Notes under the pieces: generated by a model
Told to the model about the DNA's origin: nothing
Databases searched by the model: none
The model's input: only the letters and a program-made list of their open reading frames with translations
Made by a program: the position numbers and the translations under genes
Part shown: positions 26,120 to 34,941 of the stretch, in pieces
Layout: the number at the start of each line of letters is the position of its first letter
Numbering within the stretch: position 1 is the first letter of the stretch
Source: Sphingomonas sp. S-NIH.Pt15_0812
GTDB lineage: Bacteria > Pseudomonadota > Alphaproteobacteria > Sphingomonadales > Sphingomonadaceae
Assembly: GCF_003951315.1 (NCBI RefSeq)
Contig: NZ_QLJH01000010.1
Location: 68,253-132,252 of the forward strand
Direction of reading: 5' to 3'
DNA: 64,000 nucleotides

Positions 26120-29068
26120 TTAGAAGCGGACCTGCGCACCGAAATAGAAGCGGCGGCCGATCGGGTCGTAGATGTCGGCGGCGGTCGTCGTGCCGGTGAT
26201 GTTGCCGTAGAACACGGTGTCCTCCAGCTTCGGCGGCTTGCGGTCGAACAGGTTGTTGACGCCGACGAACCAATCCATGTGCTCGCCGGCGCGGGCCCGC
26301 AGCTGCACGTCGTGATAGACGCGCGAGCCGATCTCGTTGTGCGAGGCGATCTCGGGATCGAGGTCGGCGGCGAACTCGGCGAACTCCTCGCGCACCGTGT
26401 CGACCATCGGGCTGAGATAGGTGACGGTCCAGTTCAGGCTGAACGGCCCGGCCGCATAGGTGGCGGTGGCGTTCACCTTGTCGCGGAACACGCCGCCGAA
26501 CTCCAGATTGCCCACGCCGGTATTGACCGGCGCCGACGGATCGGCCTGCGTCTTGTACGAGATGGTGTGGGTGTACAGGACGCTGAAGTCCAGACGGTCG
26601 TCGTCCATCAGGCCAAGCGCACGGCCATAGCGCAGGTTGACGTCGATGCCGCTGGTCTTGGTGTCGGCGATGTTGACGTTCTGGGCGTTCACCGTGCGGA
26701 TCAGGCCGGTGTTCGGGTTACGGATGACGTTGTTGCAGAACTGCGGCAGGCCGGTCAGCAGGCACTGCTGGATCGACGTGGCGCGCGGCACGATGCCGAT
26801 CGCATTGTCCAGCTTGATGTTGAAATAGTCGACCGTCAGGCTGAGGCCGCGCACCTGGTCGGGAGCGATCACCGCGCCGAAGGTCAGGGTCTTGCCCTTT
26901 TCCTCGGACAGGTTGCGGTTGCCGCCGTCGAAGCCGTTGATGCTCTGGATGTCGGCCAGCGTGTATTGGAAGGTGCCGCCATTGGCGACCGCCGCCGCCA
27001 CCGCCGGGATGGCGCGGCAGGCCGCGGCATAGGTGCCGGACGAGGTCGCGGTGGTGCCGTCGCACGGATCGTTGACGCTCGGGAAGGTCTCCGACGCCGA
27101 GGAGAACAGCTCGCCGATGTTCGGCGCGCGATTCGCGATGGCGTAGTTGCCGCGGAAGCGCAGGCCACGGACGGGCGAATATTCGCCGCCCGCATTCCAG
27201 CTGAACACCCGGCCGATGGTCGAGTAATCCGAGTAGCGCGCCGCGCCCTGGATGCTGAGCGACTCGACGAACGGCAGGCCCTTGAGCAGCGGCACGTCGA
27301 CTTCGCCGAACAGCTCCTTGACGTTGAACGAACCGACCGTGTCGGGCGTCTGGTTGCCGGAGTTGAGGCCGGCATTGGTCAGCGCGTCCCAGTCCTCGCT
27401 GCTCTTCTCGCGGCGATATTCGCCGCCGAAGGCGACCTGCAGGTCACCATAGGGCAGCGCGAACAGCGAGCCGTTGACGCTGGCATTGGCGACGAACTGC
27501 GTGTTCTTGATGTTGACCTGGCGCGGCAGTTCCGACCGGACATAGGCCGAGGCGGCCGGGCTGGCGGTGTCGTAGCCGAACAGGTTGATCGGCACGCAAC
27601 CCGCCGCGCGCGCGGCCGCATCGCGGCAGACGATCGAACCGGACGCATCCGTCACCGCGTCGAGCGCCTGGGCATAGCGCTGGATGTTGATGTCCTGGCT
27701 GCTCGTCACTTCCTTGAGCTGGCCATAGACCGCCGAGGCTTCGTAGCTCCACTTGGGCGCGATGTCGCCGCGCAGACCGCCGGCGACGCGGAAGGTGTCG
27801 CGGTCGTTGCGGTTGCTGCGGCTGAACACCTCGTTCTGGCGGCGGCGGAATTCGATCGAGGTCACGTCGTTCGACGCGATCCCGTCGCTGTTGCGCGCGA
27901 TGATCTGCTGGCGGATCGCCGCCGGGATGTACGGATTGTCGATGGAATAGCCGGCCGCGGAGAAGCCGCCGATGTCGTTGAACGAATCCAGCGCCAGCGC
28001 CTCGATCTGCGAGCTGGACTTGGTCTTGGCGTAGGTGCCCTCCAGGAACAGCGTCGCCGCCGGGCTGAACTCATATTGCGCCGACGCCGCCGCCAGGTAG
28101 CGCTCGACCGGGGTCGAGATGCGACGCACATTGTTGCGGTTGAAGCCGTAGCCGGTCGGGAAGCCGCGAACGACCGAATTGTCGGGGTTGAAGGTGAAGA
28201 TGTCGCTGCCGACGCCACCCGCCGTGCCCGAAGCCGAATCGCCGTTGTAGAACTGGAACCGGCCCTGCGCCGGGTAGGAGCTGTAGGACTGGGGGCCGCA
28301 GCCCGCCGCCGAGCAATCCTGGGCGGAGATGGCGCGCTTGCGCGACAACAGCCCCAGATCCTTCGAATAGGTGCCGTTGACGATCACCGAGCCGCGATCG
28401 TCCGCGCCGAACTTGGTGCCGGCGGTGATGCTGGCGGTGTAGTTGGGATTGTCGCCCTTGTCGGTGATGCCGTACTGCGCACGGGCGACCACGCCCTGCA
28501 GGTCGGTCCGCAGCACATAGTTGACGACGCCCGCGATCGCGTCCGACCCGTAGATCGACGACGCGCCGCCGGTGACGACGTCGATCCGCTCGACGAAATC
28601 AGCCGGGATGTTGTTGACGTCGACGATCGAGGTGCCGGCGACGCCGGGCACGAAGCGGCGGCCGTTGACCAGCACCAGCGTGCGCGAATCCCCCAGGTTG
28701 CGCAGGTTGAGCGTCGCGACGCCGTTGCCCGTGGTCAGGAAGTTGCTGTTGGTGCGGCTGAGGCCGGGAATACCGATCTGCGGCAGCTTCTGGAGCAGGT
28801 CCTGCGTGTTGACGATGCCCTGCGACTGGATCTGCTGCGCGTCGATCACCGCGACCGGCGAGGCGGACTCCAGATCGGGGCGGCGGATGCGCGAACCGGT
28901 GACGACGATCGCCTCGCTATTGCCGGCCTGCTCGGCCTGGTCCTGCGCGGCGGAATCGGTGGCCTGGTCCTGCACCTGCGGGGTGGTGCCGGCGTCTTGC
29001 GCGAAGGCGGGGGCGGACAGGATGCCCGCCGCCAGGGCGGTCGCGCTGAGGAGCAGCTTACGGGACAA
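26120..29068 (-). CDS. TonB-dependent receptor
   Basis: This ~982-residue outer-membrane receptor imports a substrate using TonB energy. It has a signal peptide (LLLSATALAAGILSAPAFAQ), an N-terminal plug with IVVTGSRIRRPDLES and LNLRNLGDSRTLVLVNGRR, and a long beta-barrel ending in the terminal phenylalanine of RFYFGAQVRF. A TTG start at 29068 is preferred because GAAGGA lies 7 nt upstream and the signal peptide begins at once. ATGs at 29119, 29131 and 29170 are possible, but the longer forms run through a palindrome. The substrate is unknown; a halogenase-like flavoprotein lies nearby. Confidence 0.9.
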   Translation of the reverse strand: MSRKLLLSATALAAGILSAPAFAQDAGTTPQVQDQATDSAAQDQAEQAGNSEAIVVTGSRIRRPDLESASPVAVIDAQQIQSQGIVNTQDLLQKLPQIGIPGLSRTNSNFLTTGNGVATLNLRNLGDSRTLVLVNGRRFVPGVAGTSIVDVNNIPADFVERIDVVTGGASSIYGSDAIAGVVNYVLRTDLQGVVARAQYGITDKGDNPNYTASITAGTKFGADDRGSVIVNGTYSKDLGLLSRKRAISAQDCSAAGCGPQSYSSYPAQGRFQFYNGDSASGTAGGVGSDIFTFNPDNSVVRGFPTGYGFNRNNVRRISTPVERYLAAASAQYEFSPAATLFLEGTYAKTKSSSQIEALALDSFNDIGGFSAAGYSIDNPYIPAAIRQQIIARNSDGIASNDVTSIEFRRRQNEVFSRSNRNDRDTFRVAGGLRGDIAPKWSYEASAVYGQLKEVTSSQDINIQRYAQALDAVTDASGSIVCRDAAARAAGCVPINLFGYDTASPAASAYVRSELPRQVNIKNTQFVANASVNGSLFALPYGDLQVAFGGEYRREKSSEDWDALTNAGLNSGNQTPDTVGSFNVKELFGEVDVPLLKGLPFVESLSIQGAARYSDYSTIGRVFSWNAGGEYSPVRGLRFRGNYAIANRAPNIGELFSSASETFPSVNDPCDGTTATSSGTYAAACRAIPAVAAAVANGGTFQYTLADIQSINGFDGGNRNLSEEKGKTLTFGAVIAPDQVRGLSLTVDYFNIKLDNAIGIVPRATSIQQCLLTGLPQFCNNVIRNPNTGLIRTVNAQNVNIADTKTSGIDVNLRYGRALGLMDDDRLDFSVLYTHTISYKTQADPSAPVNTGVGNLEFGGVFRDKVNATATYAAGPFSLNWTVTYLSPMVDTVREEFAEFAADLDPEIASHNEIGSRVYHDVQLRARAGEHMDWFVGVNNLFDRKPPKLEDTVFYGNITGTTTAADIYDPIGRRFYFGAQVRF

Positions 29069-29124
29069 TGCGGTTCCTTCGATCGATATGCGTGATTTAC
29101 CTTTCTGTTTCAGTCGCATGAGAC

Positions 29125-29153
29125 GCGACATGGCAATAATATTGTCATGTCGC
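29125..29153. promoter_or_regulatory. 29-bp palindrome upstream of the receptor gene (putative operator)
   Basis: The sequence GCGACATG-G-CAATA-A-TATTG-T-CATGTCGC is a palindrome with 13 matched pairs, one mismatched pair and a single central base. It is AT-rich in the middle and lies 57 bp upstream of the preferred TTG start. Beyond it is an unusually AT-rich stretch (29160-29235) with TATATT and TATACA elements that could be a promoter. It does not match the Fur or Irr boxes I know. A binding site for a dimeric repressor is the likeliest reading; an RNA stem is the alternative. Confidence 0.55.
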
Positions 29154-29336
29154 CGACGATATCGCGCCATTTTGAACGAATCCTGACGCAAATACGCAAC
29201 ACATTGATTTGTTTGTATAATATATAATGGCACTAATCAGGCGAGAATAAGGCGGTGATTGGGCGCCGCAGTTGGCGATTGATGCGGCGGCGATTCGCTG
29301 ACAGGGCGGCGCCTTCCTGAACCGAAAGCGCCGCTC

Positions 29337-30041
29337 GTGACCTCGTTCCTGTCCCGCATCCCGTCGGCTGCCCTCTTCGGCGCGCTGGTCCCGCTATCCC
29401 AAACGGCGGCGGCGCAGACGCAGGACGGGCAGATCTGGTTCCAGATCAACACCGCGGTGCCGGTGGCCAAGCGCACCCGCGTGACGCTGGAGCAGATCGC
29501 GCGGGTCAGCGAACGGCAGGACGGGCTCTACCAGTCCGAATTCGGCGTGCTGGTGTCGCGCAAGCTGGTGCGCGGGCTGGAACTGGGGGTCGGCTATCGC
29601 AAGGTCGGCGCGCATAACGGCAGCAGCGGCACCAACGAGGACCGGTTGCGCCAGCAGCTGGTCGGCAGCTTCGGCCCCTTCGCGACCCGGTTCCGCATCG
29701 ACGAGCGTTTCAGCACGCAGTCCGGCGGGGTCGGCATCCGCATCCGCCCGCTGATCCGCTACAATTACAAGCTGGGACCGCCCGGCCTGGCGCTGTTCGC
29801 CAGCCATGAAAGCTTCTACCTGCCCAATTCCACCCGCTGGGGCCAGCGCAGCGGCTATGAGCGGATGCGCAACATCGTCGGGGCGACGCTGCCCATCGGG
29901 ACCGAGGCCTCGCTCGATATCGGCTATCTCAACCAGTATCGCCCGGGACGCGGCGGCCGGCCGGGACAGATGGATCATGCGCTGACCACGCAGCTGACCA
30001 TCAACCTGCACGATCTGAGCTTCCCCTCGCTCCACGACTGA
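29337..30041 (+). CDS. DUF2490 family outer-membrane protein
   Basis: This 234-residue protein has a signal peptide ending near AAAQTQDG, then alternating beta-strand segments (IWFQINTAVPVAKRTRVTLEQ; LELGVGYRKVGAHNG; FRIDERFSTQSGGVGIRIRPL) typical of small outer-membrane barrels of the DUF2490 family. The start is a GTG that gives a clean signal peptide. It diverges from the TonB-dependent receptor gene across a 268-bp region and precedes the halogenase-like gene. The function of the family is unknown. Confidence 0.8.
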   Translation: MTSFLSRIPSAALFGALVPLSQTAAAQTQDGQIWFQINTAVPVAKRTRVTLEQIARVSERQDGLYQSEFGVLVSRKLVRGLELGVGYRKVGAHNGSSGTNEDRLRQQLVGSFGPFATRFRIDERFSTQSGGVGIRIRPLIRYNYKLGPPGLALFASHESFYLPNSTRWGQRSGYERMRNIVGATLPIGTEASLDIGYLNQYRPGRGGRPGQMDHALTTQLTINLHDLSFPSLHD

Positions 30042-30147
30042 CCGCGCCCGACCGCGCCGGGGCGCGGCACGCACGCCACGGGGGGCCAGGGGGCGGGCAG
30101 GGGCTTCCAACGCACGTTAAGGACCATTATCGCCTGCTGGACGGGCC

Positions 30148-31725
30148 ATGGCGGATGTCCCGGTGAAAGGGGCAGGCGGCCGGATGCTGCACGACATGGG
30201 TGCGAGGGTGGATGACGAGACGGCGCGCGGGGACGATCCGCGCGGGCCGCTTCGCTCGATCGTGATCGTCGGCGGCGGCCTCGCCGGCTGGATGGCGGCG
30301 GCGCAACTCGCGCGCCAGCTGGAAAGCGTGTCGATCACCATCGTCGAGGCGCCCGAGGACCAGGTGGCCGGCACCGCCGAGGCGACGACGCCCACGATCC
30401 GGGCCTATCTGCGCGGGATCGGCGTCGCCGAGCAGGAGGTGATCGCCGCCTGCCAGGGCACTGCCCGGCTGGGCACCGAGTTCGTCGACTGGCGCGGTCC
30501 CGGCCGACGCTTCTTCCACCCCTTCGGCCAATACGGGATGCGGTCGCGCGGCGTCGCCTTCCACCATTATTGGCGCAAGCTGCGCGCGGCCGGCCACGAG
30601 CTGCCGATCGCCGAACTCTGCCTGGCGAGCGCCATGGCCCGCTATGACCGGTTCATGCTGCCGAGCGACCGGCCGGAACAGGATCTGCTGGCCTTCGATT
30701 GGGGGCTGCATCTGGATGCCGGCCTGTTCGCCCGCTTCCTGATGCGGCGGGCGATCGCGCAAGGCGTCGTCCATGTCGATGCCGGGGTCAGCCATGTCCA
30801 TGTCGAACACGGCCTGATCCGCGCGGTCGACACGGCGGGCGGCCGTACGATCACCGGCGACCTGTTCCTCGACTGCACCGGCCCCCGCTCACGACTGCTC
30901 GGCCGCGCATTGGAGACGCCGTTCGAGGATTGGAGCAACCTGCTGCCCTGCGACCGGGTGGTGACGGTTCCCTGTGTCCGCACCGGGCCGCTCCATCCCT
31001 ACACGCGCAGCACCGCCCGGCCCGCGGGTTGGCAATGGCGAATCCCGCTCCAGAACCGGATCGGCAACGGCCATGTCTATAGCAGCCGGCATCTGTCGGA
31101 CGATGCGGCGGCGGCGGCGCTGACCGGCTGGCTGGAGGGCGAGGCGATGGCCGAACCGCAGCTGCTGCGCATGCGCGCCGGTCGCCGGACCCGCGCCTGG
31201 GCGGGCAATTGCGTGGCGCTGGGCGAGGCGGCGGGTTTCCTGGAGCCGCTGGAGTCGACCAGCCTCGCCCTGATCCAGAGCGGGATCGAGCGGTTGCTCG
31301 CGCTTTTCCCCGATCGCGGGTGCGCGCCTGCGCTGGCGGACGAATATAACCGCGTCACCGCGCTGGAATATGACCGGCTGCGTGACTTCCTGGTGCTGCA
31401 TTATGCCGCCAATGCCCGGCACGGCGAAGCCTTTTGGGACGAGCGTCGCGGCACCGCGCTGCCGCCGATGCTGGCGCACAAGCTGCGCCTGTTCCGCGCG
31501 CGCGGCCATCTGGTCCAATATGATGGCGAAACGTTCGGGGATTCGAGCTGGCTGTCCCTCTATGCCGGCCTCGGTGTCGAGGCGACGGCGCATGATCCGA
31601 TGGCCGACCATTTCTCCGTCGACGATGTGCAGGCGGCGATCACGCGGATGAAGGCGTCAATCGCCGACACGGTGGCGCTGGCCGAGCCACACGAGACGTT
31701 CCTGGCGCGGGCGGTGCGGGACTGA
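30148..31725 (+). CDS. Tryptophan-halogenase family flavoprotein with altered active site
   Basis: This 525-residue protein belongs to the flavin-dependent tryptophan halogenase family: FAD-binding VGGGLAGW at residues 41-48, the WQWRIP signature at 295-300 with LQNRIGNGHVYSS after it, and FLEPLESTS near the substrate site. Where active halogenases have a lysine in a TFKLG-type motif, this protein has GTARLG, with Arg107 in the lysine position, and the usual VGVGEATIP reads VAGTAEATTP. Halogenating activity is therefore doubtful. Relatives sit beside TonB-dependent receptors in sphingomonads and caulobacters. Confidence 0.88.
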   Translation: MADVPVKGAGGRMLHDMGARVDDETARGDDPRGPLRSIVIVGGGLAGWMAAAQLARQLESVSITIVEAPEDQVAGTAEATTPTIRAYLRGIGVAEQEVIAACQGTARLGTEFVDWRGPGRRFFHPFGQYGMRSRGVAFHHYWRKLRAAGHELPIAELCLASAMARYDRFMLPSDRPEQDLLAFDWGLHLDAGLFARFLMRRAIAQGVVHVDAGVSHVHVEHGLIRAVDTAGGRTITGDLFLDCTGPRSRLLGRALETPFEDWSNLLPCDRVVTVPCVRTGPLHPYTRSTARPAGWQWRIPLQNRIGNGHVYSSRHLSDDAAAAALTGWLEGEAMAEPQLLRMRAGRRTRAWAGNCVALGEAAGFLEPLESTSLALIQSGIERLLALFPDRGCAPALADEYNRVTALEYDRLRDFLVLHYAANARHGEAFWDERRGTALPPMLAHKLRLFRARGHLVQYDGETFGDSSWLSLYAGLGVEATAHDPMADHFSVDDVQAAITRMKASIADTVALAEPHETFLARAVRD

Positions 31726-31848
31726 ACGGGGCGGCGTGCGAAGAAGGGGCTGGCAACGAAGGCCGCCCCGCCATCGCGGCCACACGCGATCGCGCCACTG
31801 GCGGCTCAGCGCCTGGGACGATCGGATAGTCGTGCTGTGGGATAGTCC

Positions 31849-31922
31849 TGGATGCCCCGTGAGGATTCGAACCTCAATTGACGGAGTCAGAGTCCGTAGT
31901 CTTACCTTTAGACGACGGGGCA
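31849..31922 (-). tRNA. tRNA-Gln (anticodon CUG)
   Basis: The minus strand reads TGCCCCG, a D arm GTCT-AAAGGTA-AGAC, an anticodon arm ACGGA-CTCTGAC-TCCGT, a T arm TGAGG-TTCGAAT-CCTCA, and CGGGGCA closing the acceptor stem, then T and an encoded CCA. All stems pair, and the anticodon at loop positions 3-5 is CTG, for CAG codons. The 123 bp between the halogenase-like gene and this tRNA show no other feature. Confidence 0.96.
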
Positions 31923-32067
31923 ACCGGAGGCGGCCATCTAGGCGGTGGCGCCAAGCCTGTCAACAGTGCTTGTGAGCGGCCCCGCGCATCGCTACGTTGC
32001 AAGGCAAGCACCGAGCGGTCGGCAACGGCCGTGACGGCAGAACACGAACACGAAAGTATCACGGCTC

Positions 32068-33102
32068 ATGGGGAATTTCGCCCGACAGCCGTACCGGCAG
32101 GCGCATCCTGCCCGTCCGGCGCCGACCCGGCCGCCCCGCGGCCGATGGGCGGACGCGCAGGCCTATGCCGCGCTCGATCTCGGCACCAATAATTGCCGCC
32201 TGTTGATCGCCCGGCCCCAGGGCGGCGGATTCGCGGTGGTCGACGCCTTTTCGCGAATCGTCCGGCTGGGCGAGGGGCTGGCCGCCAGCGGCCGGCTGAG
32301 CGACGCGGCGATCGACCGCACCATCGCCGCGCTTCGCGTCTGCGCCGACAAGCTGAAGCGCCGCAACGTCGTCCTCGCCCGCTCCGTCGCGACCGAGGCG
32401 TGCCGGCGCGCCATCAACGGCACCGACTTCATCGAGCGCGCCCATGCCGAAACCGGCATCCGGCTGGACATCATCACCGCCGAGGAGGAGGCGCGGCTGG
32501 CGGTGCTCGGCTGCCATGCGCTGATCGAGCCCGGCTCCGACCCGGCGCTGGTGTTCGACATCGGCGGCGGATCGACCGAACTGGTGCTGGTCGACACGGG
32601 CGGGGTCGTGCCGCGCGTGCTGGACTGGCATTCCATGCCCTGGGGCGTGGTGTCGCTGACCGAGAGCGCCGGGGGCAGCGACGATGCCGAGGGCCGCGCT
32701 GCCGCCTATACGCGGATGCGGACGCTGGCGACGGAGGGGATGGCGCGATTCGCCGCGCGCCTGCCGCGGGTCGAGCGGCCGCGCCTGCTCGGCACCAGCG
32801 GCACCGTGACGACGCTGGGGAGCGTCCATCTGGGCCTCAGCCATTATGACCGCAACACCGTCGACGGGCTGATCGCACCGGCGGCGGCGATGCGGGAGAT
32901 CAGCCGGTCGATCGCCGCCAAGTCGCTGGCGGAGCGCGCCCAGATCCCCTGTATCGGCAACGAGCGCGCCGATCTGGTCGTGGCGGGCTGCGCGATCCTC
33001 GAAACGATCCTCGACCTTTGGCCCGCCGAGCGGCTAGGCATCGCCGACCGGGGGATCCGCGAGGGCATCCTCCGCCGATTGATGGGGGAGACGACACCAT
33101 GA
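32068..33102 (+). CDS. Ppx/GppA family phosphatase
   Basis: This 344-residue member of the exopolyphosphatase / pppGpp phosphohydrolase family has the ASKHA-fold motifs AALDLGTNNCRLLIA near residue 33, FDIGGGSTELVLV in the middle and LLGTSGTVTTLGS. It lacks the longer C-terminal HD-like region of E. coli Ppx, as is common in alphaproteobacteria. An Arg/Pro-rich N-terminal extension of about 30 residues precedes the domain, so a later start is possible. Its stop overlaps the rlmE ATG (ATGA), a linkage I have seen in related genomes. Confidence 0.9.
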   Translation: MGNFARQPYRQAHPARPAPTRPPRGRWADAQAYAALDLGTNNCRLLIARPQGGGFAVVDAFSRIVRLGEGLAASGRLSDAAIDRTIAALRVCADKLKRRNVVLARSVATEACRRAINGTDFIERAHAETGIRLDIITAEEEARLAVLGCHALIEPGSDPALVFDIGGGSTELVLVDTGGVVPRVLDWHSMPWGVVSLTESAGGSDDAEGRAAAYTRMRTLATEGMARFAARLPRVERPRLLGTSGTVTTLGSVHLGLSHYDRNTVDGLIAPAAAMREISRSIAAKSLAERAQIPCIGNERADLVVAGCAILETILDLWPAERLGIADRGIREGILRRLMGETTP

Positions 33103-33806
33103 GCCGCGGAGGAATGAGCGGGCGCCAGCGGGTGCGCACCGCGCGCGGGCGCACGGCGGCGTCGACGCGCTGGCTGGAGCGCCAGTTGAACGACCCCTAT
33201 GTGCGCCGCGCCAAGGCGGAGGGCTATCGCAGTCGCGCCGCCTACAAGCTGCTGGAGCTGGACGAGCGGTTCGGCCTGTTGAAGGGCGTGAAGCGCGTCG
33301 TCGATCTGGGCATCGCGCCGGGCGGCTGGACGCAGGTCGTGCGCCGCCGGGCGCCGGGGGCGCGGGTGGTCGGCATCGACCTGTTGCCGGTCGATCCGAT
33401 CGACGAGGTGACGATCTTCCAGATGGACTTCATGGCCGACGAGGCGCCGGGCGCGTTGATCGACGCACTGGGCGGCGCGCCCGACCTGGTGCTGTCGGAC
33501 ATGGCGGCGAACACGGTCGGCCATGCGCAGACCGACGCGCTGCGCACCATGGCGCTGGTCGAGACGGCGCATCTCTTCGCCTGCGACGTGCTGCGGCCGG
33601 GCGGCGCGTTCGTCGCCAAGGTGTTCGCGGGCGGGGCCGATTCGACGCTGGTCGCGGAGATGAAGCGCAACTTCGCCACCGTGAAACATGCCAAGCCGCC
33701 CGCCAGCCGCAAGGGTTCGGTGGAGTGGTTCGTGATCGCGCAGGGGTTCAAGGGCCGTGCGGCGGAGAGCGAGGCGGAGGCGGAGCCGGAATCCTCGGAG
33801 GATTGA
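33099..33806 (+). CDS. rlmE: 23S rRNA (uridine-2552-2'-O) methyltransferase RlmE
   Basis: RlmE (FtsJ/RrmJ) methylates the ribose of U2552 in 23S rRNA, a late step in large-subunit assembly. The 235-residue protein has SRAAYKLLELDE with the catalytic lysine, the SAM-binding DLGIAPGGWTQVV, LVLSDMAANTVGH with the catalytic aspartate, and FVAKVF with the second lysine. A basic N-terminal ~25 residues and an acidic C-terminal tail (ESEAEAEPESSED) extend the core. The start overlaps the Ppx/GppA stop by 4 bp. Confidence 0.95.
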   Translation: MSRGGMSGRQRVRTARGRTAASTRWLERQLNDPYVRRAKAEGYRSRAAYKLLELDERFGLLKGVKRVVDLGIAPGGWTQVVRRRAPGARVVGIDLLPVDPIDEVTIFQMDFMADEAPGALIDALGGAPDLVLSDMAANTVGHAQTDALRTMALVETAHLFACDVLRPGGAFVAKVFAGGADSTLVAEMKRNFATVKHAKPPASRKGSVEWFVIAQGFKGRAAESEAEAEPESSED

Positions 33807-33937
33807 GGGGCGGCGGGCCGAGGGCGTCGCGCGATCGGCTGGCTCGCCTCTTGCGCCACCCCGGCCAGGGCGAGACCTTCGCGAAGGTCGCCACCGTGCG
33901 CTTGGACACCCTGGTCTGCCGGATTTCTGCAACGGCT

Positions 33938-33969
33938 CCCCCTTCACCGTGCCGATGACGGGAAGGGGG
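33938..33969. terminator. Putative hairpin between convergent genes
   Basis: Arms CCCCCTTC (33938-33945) and GAAGGGGG (33962-33969) can pair across a 16-nt loop. The site lies between rlmE and the convergent mitofilin-like gene, 13 bp before the latter's stop. A 16-bp perfect palindrome, GACCTTCGCGAAGGTC, lies just upstream at 33874-33889. There is no clear U tract, so termination is a guess. Confidence 0.35.
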
Positions 33970-33981
33970 TTCGAACGCGCC

Positions 33982-34908
33982 TTATGACGTGACGGTGCTG
34001 GTCACCGGTCCGTCCGCCGGCTGGGCATCGTCGTCCTGCGGCGCGACCATCATCCTGGGCTGGGGCTGCGCGCCCTGGGCCTGGCCCAGGATCGCCGCCG
34101 TCTCCAGCACGTCGAGCGCCTGGTGGACGAGCAGGTAGCGATGCGCCGCCGCCATCCAGCCGCTGGCGGCATCCGCCCCCGGCAGGCGGGCGATCTCGGC
34201 GCGGGCCGCCTCGACCCGGCCATCGGCAAGCAGCCCGCGCGCGCGCGCGATCCGGTCCGCCGGGCGGGTCGAGGGCGCATTTTCGGGCCGCAGCACGACC
34301 AGGCTGCCCAGTTCGCGGCGGATATCCTGCCACCAGCCGTCGCTGGCCGGCGCGGCGAGCGACGGGGCCAGCGAGTCGAGTCCCTGACGCAGATCCTCGA
34401 TCGTCACCGGCGTGCGGGCGGCCTGGATCACCACCGACACGGCGCGCGGCTGCGCCTGGCCGAAGCGGGTGCGGAGCTGTTCCTCCAGATAGCCGAGCGG
34501 GGCACCGCGATCGATCGCGCGGCGCGCGGCGAAGGCGACCATCAGCGCCTCGGCACGCGTCGCCTGCGCACCGGCGGCGGCGGCATCGGTGGAGACGGCG
34601 GCGGCGCGGGCCTCCAGCGCCGAAAGCTGCGCGGCGAGCGCGGCCTCGCGCGTCACCAGCGTTGCCGGATCGATCGCGGGGGCGCCGGTGACGCCGACGG
34701 GCGGCGCGGGCTGGTAATGGCTGGCCAGCGCCTCGCCCCGTTCCGCGGCGGCGGCGGTGCTGGCCTTGCTGGCGAACAAACTGGTGGTGCGCGCCAGATA
34801 GGCGACGGCCGCGCCGCCGCCGACAAAGGCGATCACGACCAGCACGAGCGCCAGCCAAAGGCGCGATATCCGCGATCGCGGCGGATCGGTGGGCGCGTAG
34901 CTGCTCAT
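33982..34908 (-). CDS. Mitofilin-like (COG4223-type) membrane protein
   Basis: This 308-residue protein has an N-terminal cytoplasmic stub, one transmembrane helix (WLALVLVVIAFVGGGAAVAYLA, about residues 18-39), a coiled-coil region (LVTREAALAAQLSALEARAAAV) and a C-terminal helical domain with a glutamine-rich tail. This layout and its position after hemC-hemD match the alphaproteobacterial mitofilin/HemX-like proteins thought to be related to Mic60, the crista-forming protein of mitochondria. It lies 33 bp downstream of hemD on the same strand. Confidence 0.78.
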   Translation of the reverse strand: MSSYAPTDPPRSRISRLWLALVLVVIAFVGGGAAVAYLARTTSLFASKASTAAAAERGEALASHYQPAPPVGVTGAPAIDPATLVTREAALAAQLSALEARAAAVSTDAAAAGAQATRAEALMVAFAARRAIDRGAPLGYLEEQLRTRFGQAQPRAVSVVIQAARTPVTIEDLRQGLDSLAPSLAAPASDGWWQDIRRELGSLVVLRPENAPSTRPADRIARARGLLADGRVEAARAEIARLPGADAASGWMAAAHRYLLVHQALDVLETAAILGQAQGAQPQPRMMVAPQDDDAQPADGPVTSTVTS

Positions 34909-34941
34909 CGCCTGCCTCTATCCCCGCAGCGGGCGATGCGG

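Noticed and set aside
26279..29095. Plus-strand open frame of about 940 codons
   Set aside because: It is antisense to the TonB-dependent receptor gene, which has a signal peptide, plug motifs and a proper barrel end.
32068..33102. A second tRNA or rRNA near the tRNA-Gln
   Set aside because: No other cloverleaf or rRNA-like sequence was found around 31700-32070.
33874..33889. Perfect 16-bp palindrome GACCTTCGCGAAGGTC
   Set aside because: Between convergent genes with no promoter to control; most likely part of a terminator or chance in GC-rich DNA.
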